The notes below the pieces were generated by a model. The model made no database searches. It was not told where the DNA came from and saw only the letters and a program-made list of their open reading frames with translations. DNA of 36,446 bases from an uncultured Clostridia bacterium (lineage in GTDB: Bacteria > Bacillota > Clostridia > Christensenellales > Borkfalkiaceae): NCBI GenBank assembly GCA_947630605.1, contig CANRIO010000010.1, positions 1 through 36,446 of the forward strand, written 5' to 3'. The position numbers and the translations under genes are program-made. Below are positions 24,650 to 32,381 of the stretch, one piece after another (positions within the stretch are counted from its first letter, which is position 1; each line of letters begins with the position of its first letter).

Positions 24650-24678
24650 ATAGTAACACATTTTTTTCTCTCTGTCAA
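24650..24678 (-). promoter_or_regulatory. Promoter of the antisense RNA
   Basis: TTGACA / 17 nt / TACTAT on the minus strand. Confidence 0.65.
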
Positions 24679-24689
24679 GGGTTTTGTGC

Positions 24690-25245
24690 AAAAATTCTTT
24701 CCCGCCGAAAATCGCCCGTCATGCGCAATTCGCCCCGCCCGCCCGCCCCAAGCCCTACCCTTCGCTCGCGAGGGGGAGGGTGGCACGGCGAAGCCGTGAC
24801 GGGTGGGGGAGTGATTGAGGAACATTTAGAAGCCAACCCCCACCACCCGCCAAGGCGGGAGCCTCCCCCTTAAAAAGGGGTAGGCCATGCCCCCTCCCGC
24901 CCCATTCCAAATATCGTCACCCTGCCCCGCGCTCTAATTCGTCACCCCGCCCCGACGCTCTAATTTCGTCATTCCGAGCTTGTCGAGGAATCACCTTATT
25001 CATAATGCGGTGATGTTTCGACTTCGCTCAACATGACGTGATTAGAATGCCCTCCCTCGCCCACGCACGCACACATGCACGCGCGTAATATAATAGGGAA
25101 AGCGAAAAACCGCATACTTCAAAAAATATACGCATAATGCGAAAGTGATAAACAAAAAATAGCAAAAACAATCAAAAAAAGTCGGAAATAAAAGAACGAA
25201 AATAAAAAAAATTGTATTTTTCTCACAAAAAATTTCAAAAAAGTC
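24690..25245. repeat. Gene-free repeat block and AT-rich upstream region
   Basis: No gene seen. It contains CTCCCC-type repeats with a CACGGC-gaa-GCCGTG hairpin (about 24784-24800) and a CTTAAAAAGGGGTAGGCC unit (about 24867-24886). A two-armed REPIN-like copy is at 24967-25038. From about 25080 the DNA is very AT-rich up to the next promoter. Confidence 0.65.
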
Positions 25246-25305
25246 TTGACATAAGGAACAAAAAGTGATAGGATATAGTCAAATCGTTGCAGAGGGTTCT
25301 GCAAC
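25246..25305 (+). promoter_or_regulatory. Strong promoter and 5'-terminal stem-loop
   Basis: TTGACA (25246-25251), 17-nt spacer, TAGGAT (25269-25274), preceded by A/T tracts that look like an UP element. About 5 nt after the expected transcript start is a perfect hairpin GTTGCAGA (25286-25293) / TCTGCAAC (25298-25305). Such 5' stem-loops often stabilise abundant mRNAs. Confidence 0.7.
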
Positions 25306-25341
25306 AAATAAAAAATTTATCTCAAAAGGAGAGGAAAATTT

Positions 25342-26100
25342 ATGAAACGCAGAACAAAGATCGCAACAATACTCACGACCGGGCTTTTGAGCGCGGCCCT
25401 CGTCGGCGTCGGCTTCGCAGCATGGACGATTACAACGGGTAAGGAAGCTCCCGGTCAAAAAGGTGGTACCGTAACGGCAGATAATGTTTCAGTAAGTGGC
25501 CTTGACTACGAGGTTGAGGTAACCAACAGTGAAGCTAAACTTGGCAAGAAAACCGCATCAGTTTCTGCTCCGTGGTTGGATGCAGCTGCGGTAGATGAAG
25601 ATCTTGAATTAGAAATTACAATTACTCTGAATTATGGTTCTTTCCAGAAAATTGACCTTGATGCTGATTTGGGCGGATACGCGACGTTGGCCGGTACCGA
25701 TGCATCGACGGGTGGTTACTTGGCAGCTGTCAAATATACGAAAGATGAAACCAGCACATTGACCGAAGCGCAAGTTGATCAAGACACCGGTAACATTACT
25801 TTCACGTCAAATCATTATGAGGTAAGCGAGAAGAAGACGATTGTCGTTAAGATTACGCTTGGTTGGGGAGATCGTTTCGATGGGAAGAATCCCTATGAGT
25901 TCTTCAATGGGCAAGTATATGGAACAAAGATGAGCGTATATGGCGGGGAATATGAAGCAAGTTCGGGCAAATATGAGGCCAGAGGCGATGAGATGAACTA
26001 TGCTTATGCCGAAGATGTTCTTAGTCACATTTATGAGACGCTTGGCGACGGCAACCTTACCGCGCATTTCACCTACACAGCTACGCAATACAGTGCCTAA
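25342..26100 (+). CDS. SipW-dependent-type secreted protein, probable abundant matrix component
   Basis: 252 residues. SipW-cognate signal at the N-terminus (ATILTTGLLSAALVGVGFAA followed by WTITTG). The mature domain is Thr/Lys/Glu-rich and beta-strand-like, with the motif WGDRFDGKNPYEFF near residue 175. The same W-G-D-x-F-x3-N-P-x2-[FY]-[FY] pattern occurs in the membrane-anchored protein at 27274, so the two share a domain. AAAGGAGAGG precedes the ATG, and the promoter is the strongest-looking in the window. By analogy with TasA/camelysin it may build extracellular fibres; that is inferred. GC content is lower than in neighbours. Confidence 0.8.
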   Translation: MKRRTKIATILTTGLLSAALVGVGFAAWTITTGKEAPGQKGGTVTADNVSVSGLDYEVEVTNSEAKLGKKTASVSAPWLDAAAVDEDLELEITITLNYGSFQKIDLDADLGGYATLAGTDASTGGYLAAVKYTKDETSTLTEAQVDQDTGNITFTSNHYEVSEKKTIVVKITLGWGDRFDGKNPYEFFNGQVYGTKMSVYGGEYEASSGKYEARGDEMNYAYAEDVLSHIYETLGDGNLTAHFTYTATQYSA

Positions 26101-26170
26101 TCACACATAAAAAAACCGAGATCCCTTTTATGCGGCACCACTCGCCCGGAAGCGGATAAAAGTCTGATCA

Positions 26171-26203
26171 AAAGGGGAAATGCCACTTGTGTATTTCCCC
26201 TTT
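26171..26203 (+). terminator. Terminator-like hairpin after the matrix protein gene
   Basis: AAAGGGGAAAT (26171-26181) / ATTTCCCCTTT (26193-26203), 11 bp, short T-run. Confidence 0.6.
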
Positions 26204-26214
26204 ACGTTTCCCTC

Positions 26215-26556
26215 TTGCTGTCCCTGAAAGGGAAAGTACCCGCGAAGCGGGGGAAAGGGTTTTTTGGGCGACGAGGAAACCCCTCTGTCACCTTTGGTGA
26301 CATCTCCCCTTGCAGGGGCGACGAGTGGGGGAGGCAAGCTCGCGACATCTCCCCCTACGGGGGCGACGAGTGGGGCGACGAGGTTGTCTCCTTGCTGTCC
26401 CTGAAAGGGAAAGTACCCGCGAAGCGGGGGAAAGGGTTTTTGGGCGACGAGGAAACCCCTCTGTCACTTCGTGACATCTCCCCCTACGGGGGCGACGAGT
26501 GGGGGAGGCAAGCTCGCGACATCTCCCCCTGCGGGGGCGACGAGTGGGGCGACGAG
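26215..26556. repeat. Tandem duplication of a 177-bp repeat block
   Basis: The block beginning TTGCTGTCCCTGAAAG occurs at 26215 and 26392 and is nearly identical. The copies differ in a small hairpin, GTCACC-ttt-GGTGAC in the first and GTCAC-ttc-GTGAC in the second. Inside each block a GGGGGCGACGAGTGGGG segment is repeated. Confidence 0.8.
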
Positions 26557-26560
26557 GCGT

Positions 26561-26911
26561 ATGGAATACTACGAGCACAAACTTATAAAACGGGCGCAGA
26601 AACTTCGTAAGAACATGACGGAGGAAGAGCGCAAATTATGGTATTCCTTTTTGCGAAGTCTTCCTGTAAAGTTTGTGCGACAGAAAGCAATCGGCAACTA
26701 TATCGTTGATTTCTACTGTGCGTCGAAGAAGCTCGTGATCGAACTTGACGGATCTCAGCACTATGAGGACGAGGGCAAGGAATACGATAGGGCGCGGGAC
26801 GCTTATCTTCAATCTCTCGGTCTCACCGTACTTCGATACTCCAACTATGACTTTCACAAAATGTATAAGGCAATTTGTGAGGATATTTGGAACCACTTGG
26901 GGTTGGAGTGA
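26561..26911 (+). CDS. DUF559 family stand-alone nuclease (Vsr-like fold)
   Basis: 116 residues from ATG 26561. It starts MEYYEHKLIKRAQKLRKNMT, then EERKLWYSFLRSLPVKFVRQ, GNYIVDFYCASKKLVIELDG, SQHYEDEGKEYDRARDAYLQ and VLRYSNYDF. The D-F-x-C...V-I-E-L-D-G-x-Q-H pattern is the active-site region of DUF559, a PD-(D/E)xK relative of the Vsr mismatch endonuclease. The frame is open into the repeat block upstream, but the domain begins at MEYYEH. It lies between the 177-bp duplication and the 52-bp tandem array, with no partner methylase. Target unknown. Confidence 0.82.
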   Translation: MEYYEHKLIKRAQKLRKNMTEEERKLWYSFLRSLPVKFVRQKAIGNYIVDFYCASKKLVIELDGSQHYEDEGKEYDRARDAYLQSLGLTVLRYSNYDFHKMYKAICEDIWNHLGLE

Positions 26912-27254
26912 TTAGTTGCCCCCCATCAGTCGCCTATCGGTGACAGCTTCCCCCCGAAGGGGGGAGGCCCTACCCTTCGCTTGCGAGGGGGAGGGTGGCA
27001 CGGCGAAGCCGTGACGGGTGGGGGAGCATTCAGAAGCCAACCCCCACCACCGCTAATGCGGAGCCTCCCCCTTAAAAAGGGGTAGGCCTTAACCTCCACC
27101 ACCGCTAATGCGGAGCCTCCCCCTTAAAAAGGGGTAGGCCTTAACCTCCACCACCGCTAATGCGGAGCCTCCCCCTTGAAAAGGGGTAGGCCTTAACCCC
27201 CACCACCGCTGGCGCGGAGCCTCCCCCTTAAAAAGGGGTAGGCCTGAATCTCCC
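26912..27254. repeat. Repeat block with four tandem 52-bp units
   Basis: Single copies of the CTCCCC repeat (with GTCGCC-tatc-GGTGAC and CACGGC-gaa-GCCGTG hairpins) fill 26920-27045. Then four units with an exact 52-bp period start at 27051, 27103, 27155 and 27207; each begins CGCTAATGCGGAGCCTCCCC and ends in a CTTAAAAAGGGGTAGGCC stem. The fourth is diverged at its start and end. Confidence 0.85.
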
Positions 27255-27273
27255 TTAGCAGGAGTAAAATCTT

Positions 27274-28077
27274 ATGGCAAAGGTAAATAAAAAAGACAAC
27301 AGCAGCAAGACGGTGATCCTTGTCGTCATACTCGTCTTTGTCGGGGCGGCGTTGTTCGCGCTCGGGATCTTCCTCGGGACCTTCCTGTCAGGGAAAAAGG
27401 TCCTCCTGGAGGGAGCTATCCAGCTGGGCAACGACAACAGCATCTTCACCTTTGAGGATCTCGAGATGAAGGCGGAGCTGACGCCCGATCAGGAGCAGAT
27501 GGAGGGGGACGAGGCCGTTGCGTACTTCGGCTTCTCGCTCGACTCCGCCTACGGCGACAACGACGGGCGGCTGCGCTGGGACGGCAAGCATTCCGAGAAG
27601 ATGACGGTGATCGTCAAAGGCAGCATCACGCGTGCGGAATATCTGAAGGAGATCCAATACCGTGTGAGCATGCCTGTGGGCGTCATCCAGGCGGCGAGAG
27701 AGGGGTATATCGACATCTCCGATTTCTACAAGACGGACGAGAACGGCGAATACCTCGAAGACGCGTATGGCAACTTTGTCCCCGTGACGATGTCGCTGCC
27801 CGTCGATAAGGAGAAGCTCTACGAGAACGAAGACCGGCCGGAAGACGGCAGTATCTGGGAGTTCGAATTCGAGCTGAAGATCTATTGGGGGGACGCCTTC
27901 CAACGCATGAACCCGAGCCTCTATTACGATGAGACGGAGGAAGGGCTGCGGGCGAATGAAGAGGAGATCGAAAGGACGCTCAACGACATGCGCAACATCA
28001 TCTTGAACGGAGAAGAACAGGCGGTCTACACGGTGCATCTGAACGCCATCCCCGAAGAAAATATCGAATTGAAATAA
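27274..28077 (+). CDS. Membrane-anchored extracellular protein, upstream of sipW (TapA-like position)
   Basis: 267 residues. Short basic N-terminus, one transmembrane helix at about residues 13-38 (ILVVILVFVGAALFALGIFL), no clear signal-peptidase site, then an acidic extracellular domain with repeated beta strands (EKMTVIVKGSITRAEYLKEI). It contains WGDAFQRMNPSLYY, matching the motif of the secreted protein at 25342. AGGAG lies 9 nt upstream of the ATG. It sits 12 nt before the signal peptidase gene, as TapA does beside SipW in Bacillus, so a role as cell-surface anchor or assembly factor is plausible but unproven. There is no sequence identity to TapA that I can claim. Confidence 0.7.
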   Translation: MAKVNKKDNSSKTVILVVILVFVGAALFALGIFLGTFLSGKKVLLEGAIQLGNDNSIFTFEDLEMKAELTPDQEQMEGDEAVAYFGFSLDSAYGDNDGRLRWDGKHSEKMTVIVKGSITRAEYLKEIQYRVSMPVGVIQAAREGYIDISDFYKTDENGEYLEDAYGNFVPVTMSLPVDKEKLYENEDRPEDGSIWEFEFELKIYWGDAFQRMNPSLYYDETEEGLRANEEEIERTLNDMRNIILNGEEQAVYTVHLNAIPEENIELK

Positions 28078-28089
28078 GTTTGCTTGAAG

Positions 28090-29367
28090 ATGTCTACACT
28101 TGAAATTGTTTCCATCATAGCGACGCTTGCGGGCGTCGTTTGCTTTGCGGCGGTATTCACCATCCTATACCGCACCCATGCGCGCTCCACCGTTGCCCAG
28201 ATCGAGGCGGGCAAGCGGGACATCGAACTCATCGACGAGGCGATCAAGGCGAGGAATCCCAAAGTCAGAAAGCGGAGAAAGGCCTTTGCGATCGTCAGAA
28301 AGGTGCTGTTCGTGCTTTTCCTTGCGGTCGTTGTGCCCGTCTTTATCTTCTCCCTCGTGACCCGCATCGCAGACGGGCGGCCCGTCCTCGGGAAGAGCTT
28401 TCTCGTCGTCGCATCGGGTTCCATGAGCAAGCTCAACGAGAACAACCACTACTACAGCGAGCTCGAGAATTTGGAGAAGGCCAACCGCTTCCAGAAATAC
28501 GATATCATCCTCCTCGACAAGGTGAACAGCCCCGCCGATCTCAAGCGGTTCGACATCGTCGCCTATCGCAACGAGGCGGGCTACACCATCATCCACCGCA
28601 TCGTGAACATCGAAGGGCAGGGAAACGACCTCAAGCTGACGACATGCGGCGATGCGAATGAGGCCGAGGACGGCTTCCATGCGACCTTCAAGGACGTCAT
28701 AGGTGTCTACAGAGGGGCGCGGGCGAAGGGCGTCGGGATCGTCATCATGTTCCTGCAATCGTATTCGGGCATCATCACGGTGGTGGCTCTTCTGTACTGC
28801 CTCATCATGGTGGACGCCGTTTCCCGCAAGGTGGAGAAGTGCGAGGAGGGGAGAAGGAAGAAGCTCCTCGATGCCATCGAGGGGAGCGAGGGCGCCGCAA
28901 AGGAGATGCGGGCGGAGTTCAAGGAGACGATCTACTACCGCGGGTTTGCCTACCGCTTCGATGAGAAGGGATTCATCGACAAGACGGAGATCCCCGAGGG
29001 ACAGGAGCCGGAAAAGGACACGATGGTGAAGGTCATAGAGAGCGGCGAGGAGAGCAGTTCCCACGCCATCCTCATCGAGACCAAGGCCCCCGCCGACAAG
29101 GAGAAAGAACGTCAGTTGCCCAAGGAGACTCTGCCCCCTCCCGAGGAGAACTCCCGGCAGTTGCCCCCTCCCGAGGAGGGGGGTAGGGGGGTGGGTACGA
29201 TTCAGAACTCGCCCCACCTCAGTCACGCGAGCGTGGCAGCTCCTCCCACGGAGGAGCCTTCCCTTCCCGAGGAGAACTCTCAGCAGTTGCCTTCGGCGAC
29301 AGCTTCCCCCGTGGAACCGGAAAGGCCCTCAAGGCCGAAAGGCAAACTGCGCTTCAAACGCAAATAA
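28090..29367 (+). CDS. sipW: SipW-like ER-type signal peptidase I
   Basis: 425 residues. Transmembrane helices at about 5-27 and 70-92. The catalytic region has S111 (VVASGSMS), H169 (YTIIHRIV) in place of the bacterial Lys, and D188 (TCGDAN). The Ser-His-Asp set defines the archaeal/ER/SipW class. A third helix is at about 217-243. Unusually it then carries a 180-residue tail, mostly charged and in its last part Pro/Glu-rich (LPPPEENSRQLPPPEEGG); this part is built from the intergenic repeat family in frame. TTG 28084 is an alternative start; neither has a good Shine-Dalgarno, so translation is probably coupled to the upstream gene. It likely processes the SipW-cognate proteins at 20069, 20728 and 25342. 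Confidence 0.88.
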   Translation: MSTLEIVSIIATLAGVVCFAAVFTILYRTHARSTVAQIEAGKRDIELIDEAIKARNPKVRKRRKAFAIVRKVLFVLFLAVVVPVFIFSLVTRIADGRPVLGKSFLVVASGSMSKLNENNHYYSELENLEKANRFQKYDIILLDKVNSPADLKRFDIVAYRNEAGYTIIHRIVNIEGQGNDLKLTTCGDANEAEDGFHATFKDVIGVYRGARAKGVGIVIMFLQSYSGIITVVALLYCLIMVDAVSRKVEKCEEGRRKKLLDAIEGSEGAAKEMRAEFKETIYYRGFAYRFDEKGFIDKTEIPEGQEPEKDTMVKVIESGEESSSHAILIETKAPADKEKERQLPKETLPPPEENSRQLPPPEEGGRGVGTIQNSPHLSHASVAAPPTEEPSLPEENSQQLPSATASPVEPERPSRPKGKLRFKRK

Positions 29368-29370
29368 CAA

Positions 29371-29400
29371 AAAAGCATGGCGAATGCGCCATGTTTTTTT
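29371..29400 (+). terminator. Terminator of the sipW operon
   Basis: CATGGCG (29376-29382) / CGCCATG (29387-29393) with A-run before and T7 after. Confidence 0.85.
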
Positions 29401-29628
29401 AATAATAAGGTGATTCCTCGACTACGCTCGTCATTCTGAGCCGACCACGCGTTTCATTCCGTACCACCTACTCACCCCTCATTCCGAGCCGCCGAAGGCG
29501 GCGAGGGAACCCCTACAAACCCAGCAGGGTGTATTGAGAGGGGGTCTCCTCCGCCGCTTCGCGGCGTCGAGATGAGGAAGAAAAAAGTCGAGGATGAGGA
29601 AAGAGTGACGCGGGGAGGAATGGCGCGG
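29401..29628. repeat. Dispersed repeat fragments between sipW and ung
   Basis: No gene seen. It contains GTGATTCCTCGACTACGCTC, CGTCATTCTGAGCC and similar fragments of the palindromic family, and a GCCGCCGAAGGCGGC hairpin near 29490. Confidence 0.6.
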
Positions 29629-30297
29629 TTACTCCTTCAAATTCCAATCGATGGGGGAGAGGCCGTGGGAGGTGAGGTAGGCGTTTGTCTTGGAGAAATG
29701 GCGGCAGCCGAAAAAGCCGTTGTACGCCGAGAGCGGCGAGGGGTGCGCACACTCCAAAACAAGGTGCTTATCCGTATCGATGAGCGGCTTTTTACGCCGC
29801 GCATTGCCGCCCCAGAGCAGAAAGACAAGATGCTCTTTTTTTTCGCTCAAAATGCTGATGACGCTGTCCGTGAACCAGCTCCAGCCGCAATTCGCGTGAG
29901 AATTGGCCTGATGCTCGCGCACGGTGAGCGCGGTGTTCAAAAGCAGCACGCCCTCCTTCGCCCACTTGGTGAGGTCGCCCGAGGCGGGCGGGTCGAAGCC
30001 GAGGTCGCTCTTTAGCTCCTTGAGCATATTCTCGAGCGACGGGGGGATGCGCACGCCCTTTTTCACAGAGAAACACAGCCCGTGCGCCTGCCCCGGCTCG
30101 TGATAGGGATCTTGCCCGAGGAGGACGACTTTCACGTTCGCAAAAGGTGTGAAACGGAAGCAGTTGTAGAGGTCGTACATGTCGGGGTAGACCGTGTAAT
30201 GGGAATATTCGTACTTCAGAAATTCGCGGATCTTTTGGTATCTCTCGTCCGCGAAGAGGGGAGAAAGAGGCTCTTTCCAATCGCCAAGGTCGATCAT
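29629..30297 (-). CDS. ung: Uracil-DNA glycosylase, family 1
   Basis: 222 residues, standard length. Removes uracil from DNA in base excision repair. Water-activating motif [14 protein letters not shown] (D63, H66), the F/N uracil pocket with [17 protein letters not shown], and the DNA-intercalation loop [18 protein letters not shown] lies before ATG 30297. The MTA/SAH nucleosidase gene ends 28 nt upstream on the same strand, so the two probably share a transcript. Confidence 0.96.
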   Translation of the reverse strand: MIDLGDWKEPLSPLFADERYQKIREFLKYEYSHYTVYPDMYDLYNCFRFTPFANVKVVLLGQDPYHEPGQAHGLCFSVKKGVRIPPSLENMLKELKSDLGFDPPASGDLTKWAKEGVLLLNTALTVREHQANSHANCGWSWFTDSVISILSEKKEHLVFLLWGGNARRKKPLIDTDKHLVLECAHPSPLSAYNGFFGCRHFSKTNAYLTSHGLSPIDWNLKE

Positions 30298-30325
30298 GGT
30301 ATACTCCTTTTTCGTTTGATTGCGT

Positions 30326-30979
30326 TCAAAGACGCGAAAAAATTTCGCTGAGACGTTCTTTTAAGGCGGCGAGGGCGCGGTCGCAATTCCGGCGGAATTG
30401 TTGCGTCGTCGAACCCGAGCCGTACACGTCGGAGACCGCCTTCACACTCACAAACGGCACGCCTGCATACCTGCACACCTGTGCCATCGCGCCCGCTTCC
30501 ATCTCGCGGATGTCGCAGCCGAGGCGAAGGAGCAGGGCATGGTCGGCGGGGGAATCGTCGAACCGGTCGCCCGTGCCGAGCGTGCGGCGGGGATAGGGAA
30601 GCGGGGGAAGATAGAGGGGCAGGAAGTGTTCCTCCTCCCCGGGCAGCGTCCCCACCTCTTTGCCGGAGAGCTGCCTGAGATCAAAGTCGTACTGCACCGC
30701 TTTTTCGATGAGATACACTTCGCCCACCTCGGTATTCTCGGGGTTCAGACCGCCCGCAACGCCGAAATTCAGCACGACGTCCGCACCCGCTGCGATCGCG
30801 GCACACGTACCTGCGGCGGCGTTAACTTTGCCCTCCGCCGAAATGACGAGAACGACGTCCTTTCCGAACGCCCTGCCGTAATACACGCTTTTCCCGAACA
30901 GCGTCTGCGTTTTTGTTACCTCCATCCGGTCGAGAAGGAGGTCTGCCTCCCTGTCCATGGCGATGACGCAACCGATCAT
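30326..30979 (-). CDS. mtnN: 5'-methylthioadenosine/S-adenosylhomocysteine nucleosidase
   Basis: 217 residues from ATG 30979. Starts [20 protein letters not shown] with the catalytic Glu context. Then [31 protein letters not shown] (ribose/phosphate region), [14 protein letters not shown] (the conserved M-E-x sugar-binding Glu) and [14 protein letters not shown] with the general-acid Asp. Family function: cleaves adenine from MTA and SAH in methionine salvage and autoinducer-2 precursor formation. The ATG at 31006 is only 5 nt from the -10 box, while 30979 has GAGAGGTG 5 nt upstream, so I chose the latter. Confidence 0.85.
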   Translation of the reverse strand: MIGCVIAMDREADLLLDRMEVTKTQTLFGKSVYYGRAFGKDVVLVISAEGKVNAAAGTCAAIAAGADVVLNFGVAGGLNPENTEVGEVYLIEKAVQYDFDLRQLSGKEVGTLPGEEEHFLPLYLPPLPYPRRTLGTGDRFDDSPADHALLLRLGCDIREMEAGAMAQVCRYAGVPFVSVKAVSDVYGSGSTTQQFRRNCDRALAALKERLSEIFSRL

Positions 30980-31011
30980 AAGCACCTCTCGTTTGAACGT
31001 TTTCATAAAAT

Positions 31012-31040
31012 ATTATAACATATTTTTTGCGGCTTTGCAA
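31012..31040 (-). promoter_or_regulatory. Promoter of mtnN-ung
   Basis: Minus strand TTGCAA (31040-31035), 17-nt spacer, TATAAT (31017-31012). Confidence 0.65.
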
Positions 31041-31097
31041 ACGCATGAATACTTCTTGCGGCGAAGGGGAAAACTTTCCGCGAAAAGGAGGGATCAG

Positions 31098-32345
31098 ATG
31101 AATCCGTTTGATTTGAAGCCGCAGAAGGCGGACAAAGTTTTTACCTCATGGAACAAAGTGCTCGTGAAGCCCTACGACAAGAACGAAGTGGACCCCTACA
31201 CCCGCACCCGCGTTATCCTCATGAACGGCACGGAATTCGAGAGCGTGCGCCTCTCCAATTCCTTCACCCGCATGTGCGCGAACAACGACGTGCGCCGCCG
31301 TCTTTCCCGCATGCGCAGGGGGGAACAGATCCAGCAAAAGCGGGTAGCGAGCCTCAAGCCCGCCGACGAGAGCATTTTGGAGCATACCATCGGCTATGAA
31401 CAGCTCGCCGTCGATCTCACCGCCAACCTTGCGATCACCGAGAAAAATTCCTATGTGAAAAAACAGCTTGACTTTGCCCTTTTGGAGGATTTCGACCACC
31501 TCTATCGCTACAGCGACCTTATGGAGCTGGAGAAGGGGGGCGACCCGAAAAAACTCGTCGGCTCCTACACTGAGATCATGCCCGGACGGCCTACCGTCGC
31601 CGAGTACCGCCATCCGAGCGACGATGTGAATTTCTACCTCAACGGGTACCTTTCCGACCTCAAGACAAAGCTCAACGTCAACATCATCACGGGCGCGGAG
31701 CAACAGACGATGAACTACTATATGAACGTCGCCAACCTCTATGCAAGCCCCTTGGGCAGAAAGCTCTACAATGAGATCGCGATGATCGAGGAACAGCATG
31801 TGACGGGCTACGGGAGCTTAAAGGACCCCACCATGTCCGAGTTTGAGTGCCTTCTGATGAATGAATACACCGAGTGCTATCTCTACTATTCCTGCTATAT
31901 GGACGAGAAGGATGAGCGCGTCAAGAAGATCTGGGAACAGCACTTCGAGGAGGAAGTCTGCCACCTTCACGAGGCCGCAGACCTCCTTAAGACGTACGAG
32001 GGCAAGGTCTGGCAGCAGGTCCTTCCCGAGGGCGGGACGTTCCCCGAGCTTCTGAAACTTCGCCCGCAGAAGGAGTATATCCGTGAAATTTTGAAGAGCG
32101 TGCGCCTCACGGGCGTCGAGGAGGGATGGGAAGAGCTCGACAAGGTGCCCGACAGCTTCCGCTATTTTTCCTACAACGCGAAGGTGAACGGAGAACCCGA
32201 GAAGGTGGGCACGCATACCGTCATCGAGAAGGCGATCTTAAAGCTCGGGCAGGACTACCGCGTGCAGAATTCCGACCACCCCATCAAGGCCCTCTCCGAT
32301 CGGAAGAAGGACAACATCGACATCGCCCGCGTCAAGGGCAAGTGA
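31098..32345 (+). CDS. Large ferritin-like protein of unknown function
   Basis: 415 residues from ATG 31098 (AGGAGG 7 nt upstream). The middle and C-terminal half is helical with two ExxH metal-ligand pairs: AMIEEQHVTGYG and FEEEVCHLHEAADLL, plus Glu-rich NEYTECYLYYS, and an earlier ITGAEQQTMNYYMN, the pattern of a di-iron four-helix bundle. The N-terminal third (PFDLKPQKADKVFTSWNKV) and the last 80 residues are unfamiliar. There is no signal peptide, so it is cytosolic. Possible oxygen or peroxide handling or iron storage; function unknown. It has a weak upstream promoter divergent from mtnN. Confidence 0.78.
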   Translation: MNPFDLKPQKADKVFTSWNKVLVKPYDKNEVDPYTRTRVILMNGTEFESVRLSNSFTRMCANNDVRRRLSRMRRGEQIQQKRVASLKPADESILEHTIGYEQLAVDLTANLAITEKNSYVKKQLDFALLEDFDHLYRYSDLMELEKGGDPKKLVGSYTEIMPGRPTVAEYRHPSDDVNFYLNGYLSDLKTKLNVNIITGAEQQTMNYYMNVANLYASPLGRKLYNEIAMIEEQHVTGYGSLKDPTMSEFECLLMNEYTECYLYYSCYMDEKDERVKKIWEQHFEEEVCHLHEAADLLKTYEGKVWQQVLPEGGTFPELLKLRPQKEYIREILKSVRLTGVEEGWEELDKVPDSFRYFSYNAKVNGEPEKVGTHTVIEKAILKLGQDYRVQNSDHPIKALSDRKKDNIDIARVKGK

Positions 32346-32353
32346 GGGAATAA

Positions 32354-32373
32354 TTTTCCGCACGCGCGGAAAA
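32354..32373. promoter_or_regulatory. Perfect short hairpin between ferritin-like and lipoprotein genes
   Basis: TTTTCCGC (32354-32361) / GCGGAAAA (32366-32373) around an ACGC loop. No T-run follows on the plus strand, so it is probably an RNA-processing or attenuation element rather than a terminator. Confidence 0.5.
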
Positions 32374-32381
32374 CTTTGGAT

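Noticed and set aside
26471-26560. N-terminal extension of the DUF559 protein
   Set aside because: The extra 30 codons are repeat DNA (Ser/Pro/Gly-rich translation); the domain starts at ATG 26561.
27051-27254. CRISPR-like array
   Set aside because: The whole 52-bp unit is repeated, with no unique spacers, and no cas genes are present. It is a plain tandem repeat.
30980-31006. Earlier start for the MTA/SAH nucleosidase at 31006
   Set aside because: It is 5 nt from the -10 box, while ATG 30979 has a good Shine-Dalgarno and matches the family N-terminus. A leaderless start at 31006 cannot be fully excluded.
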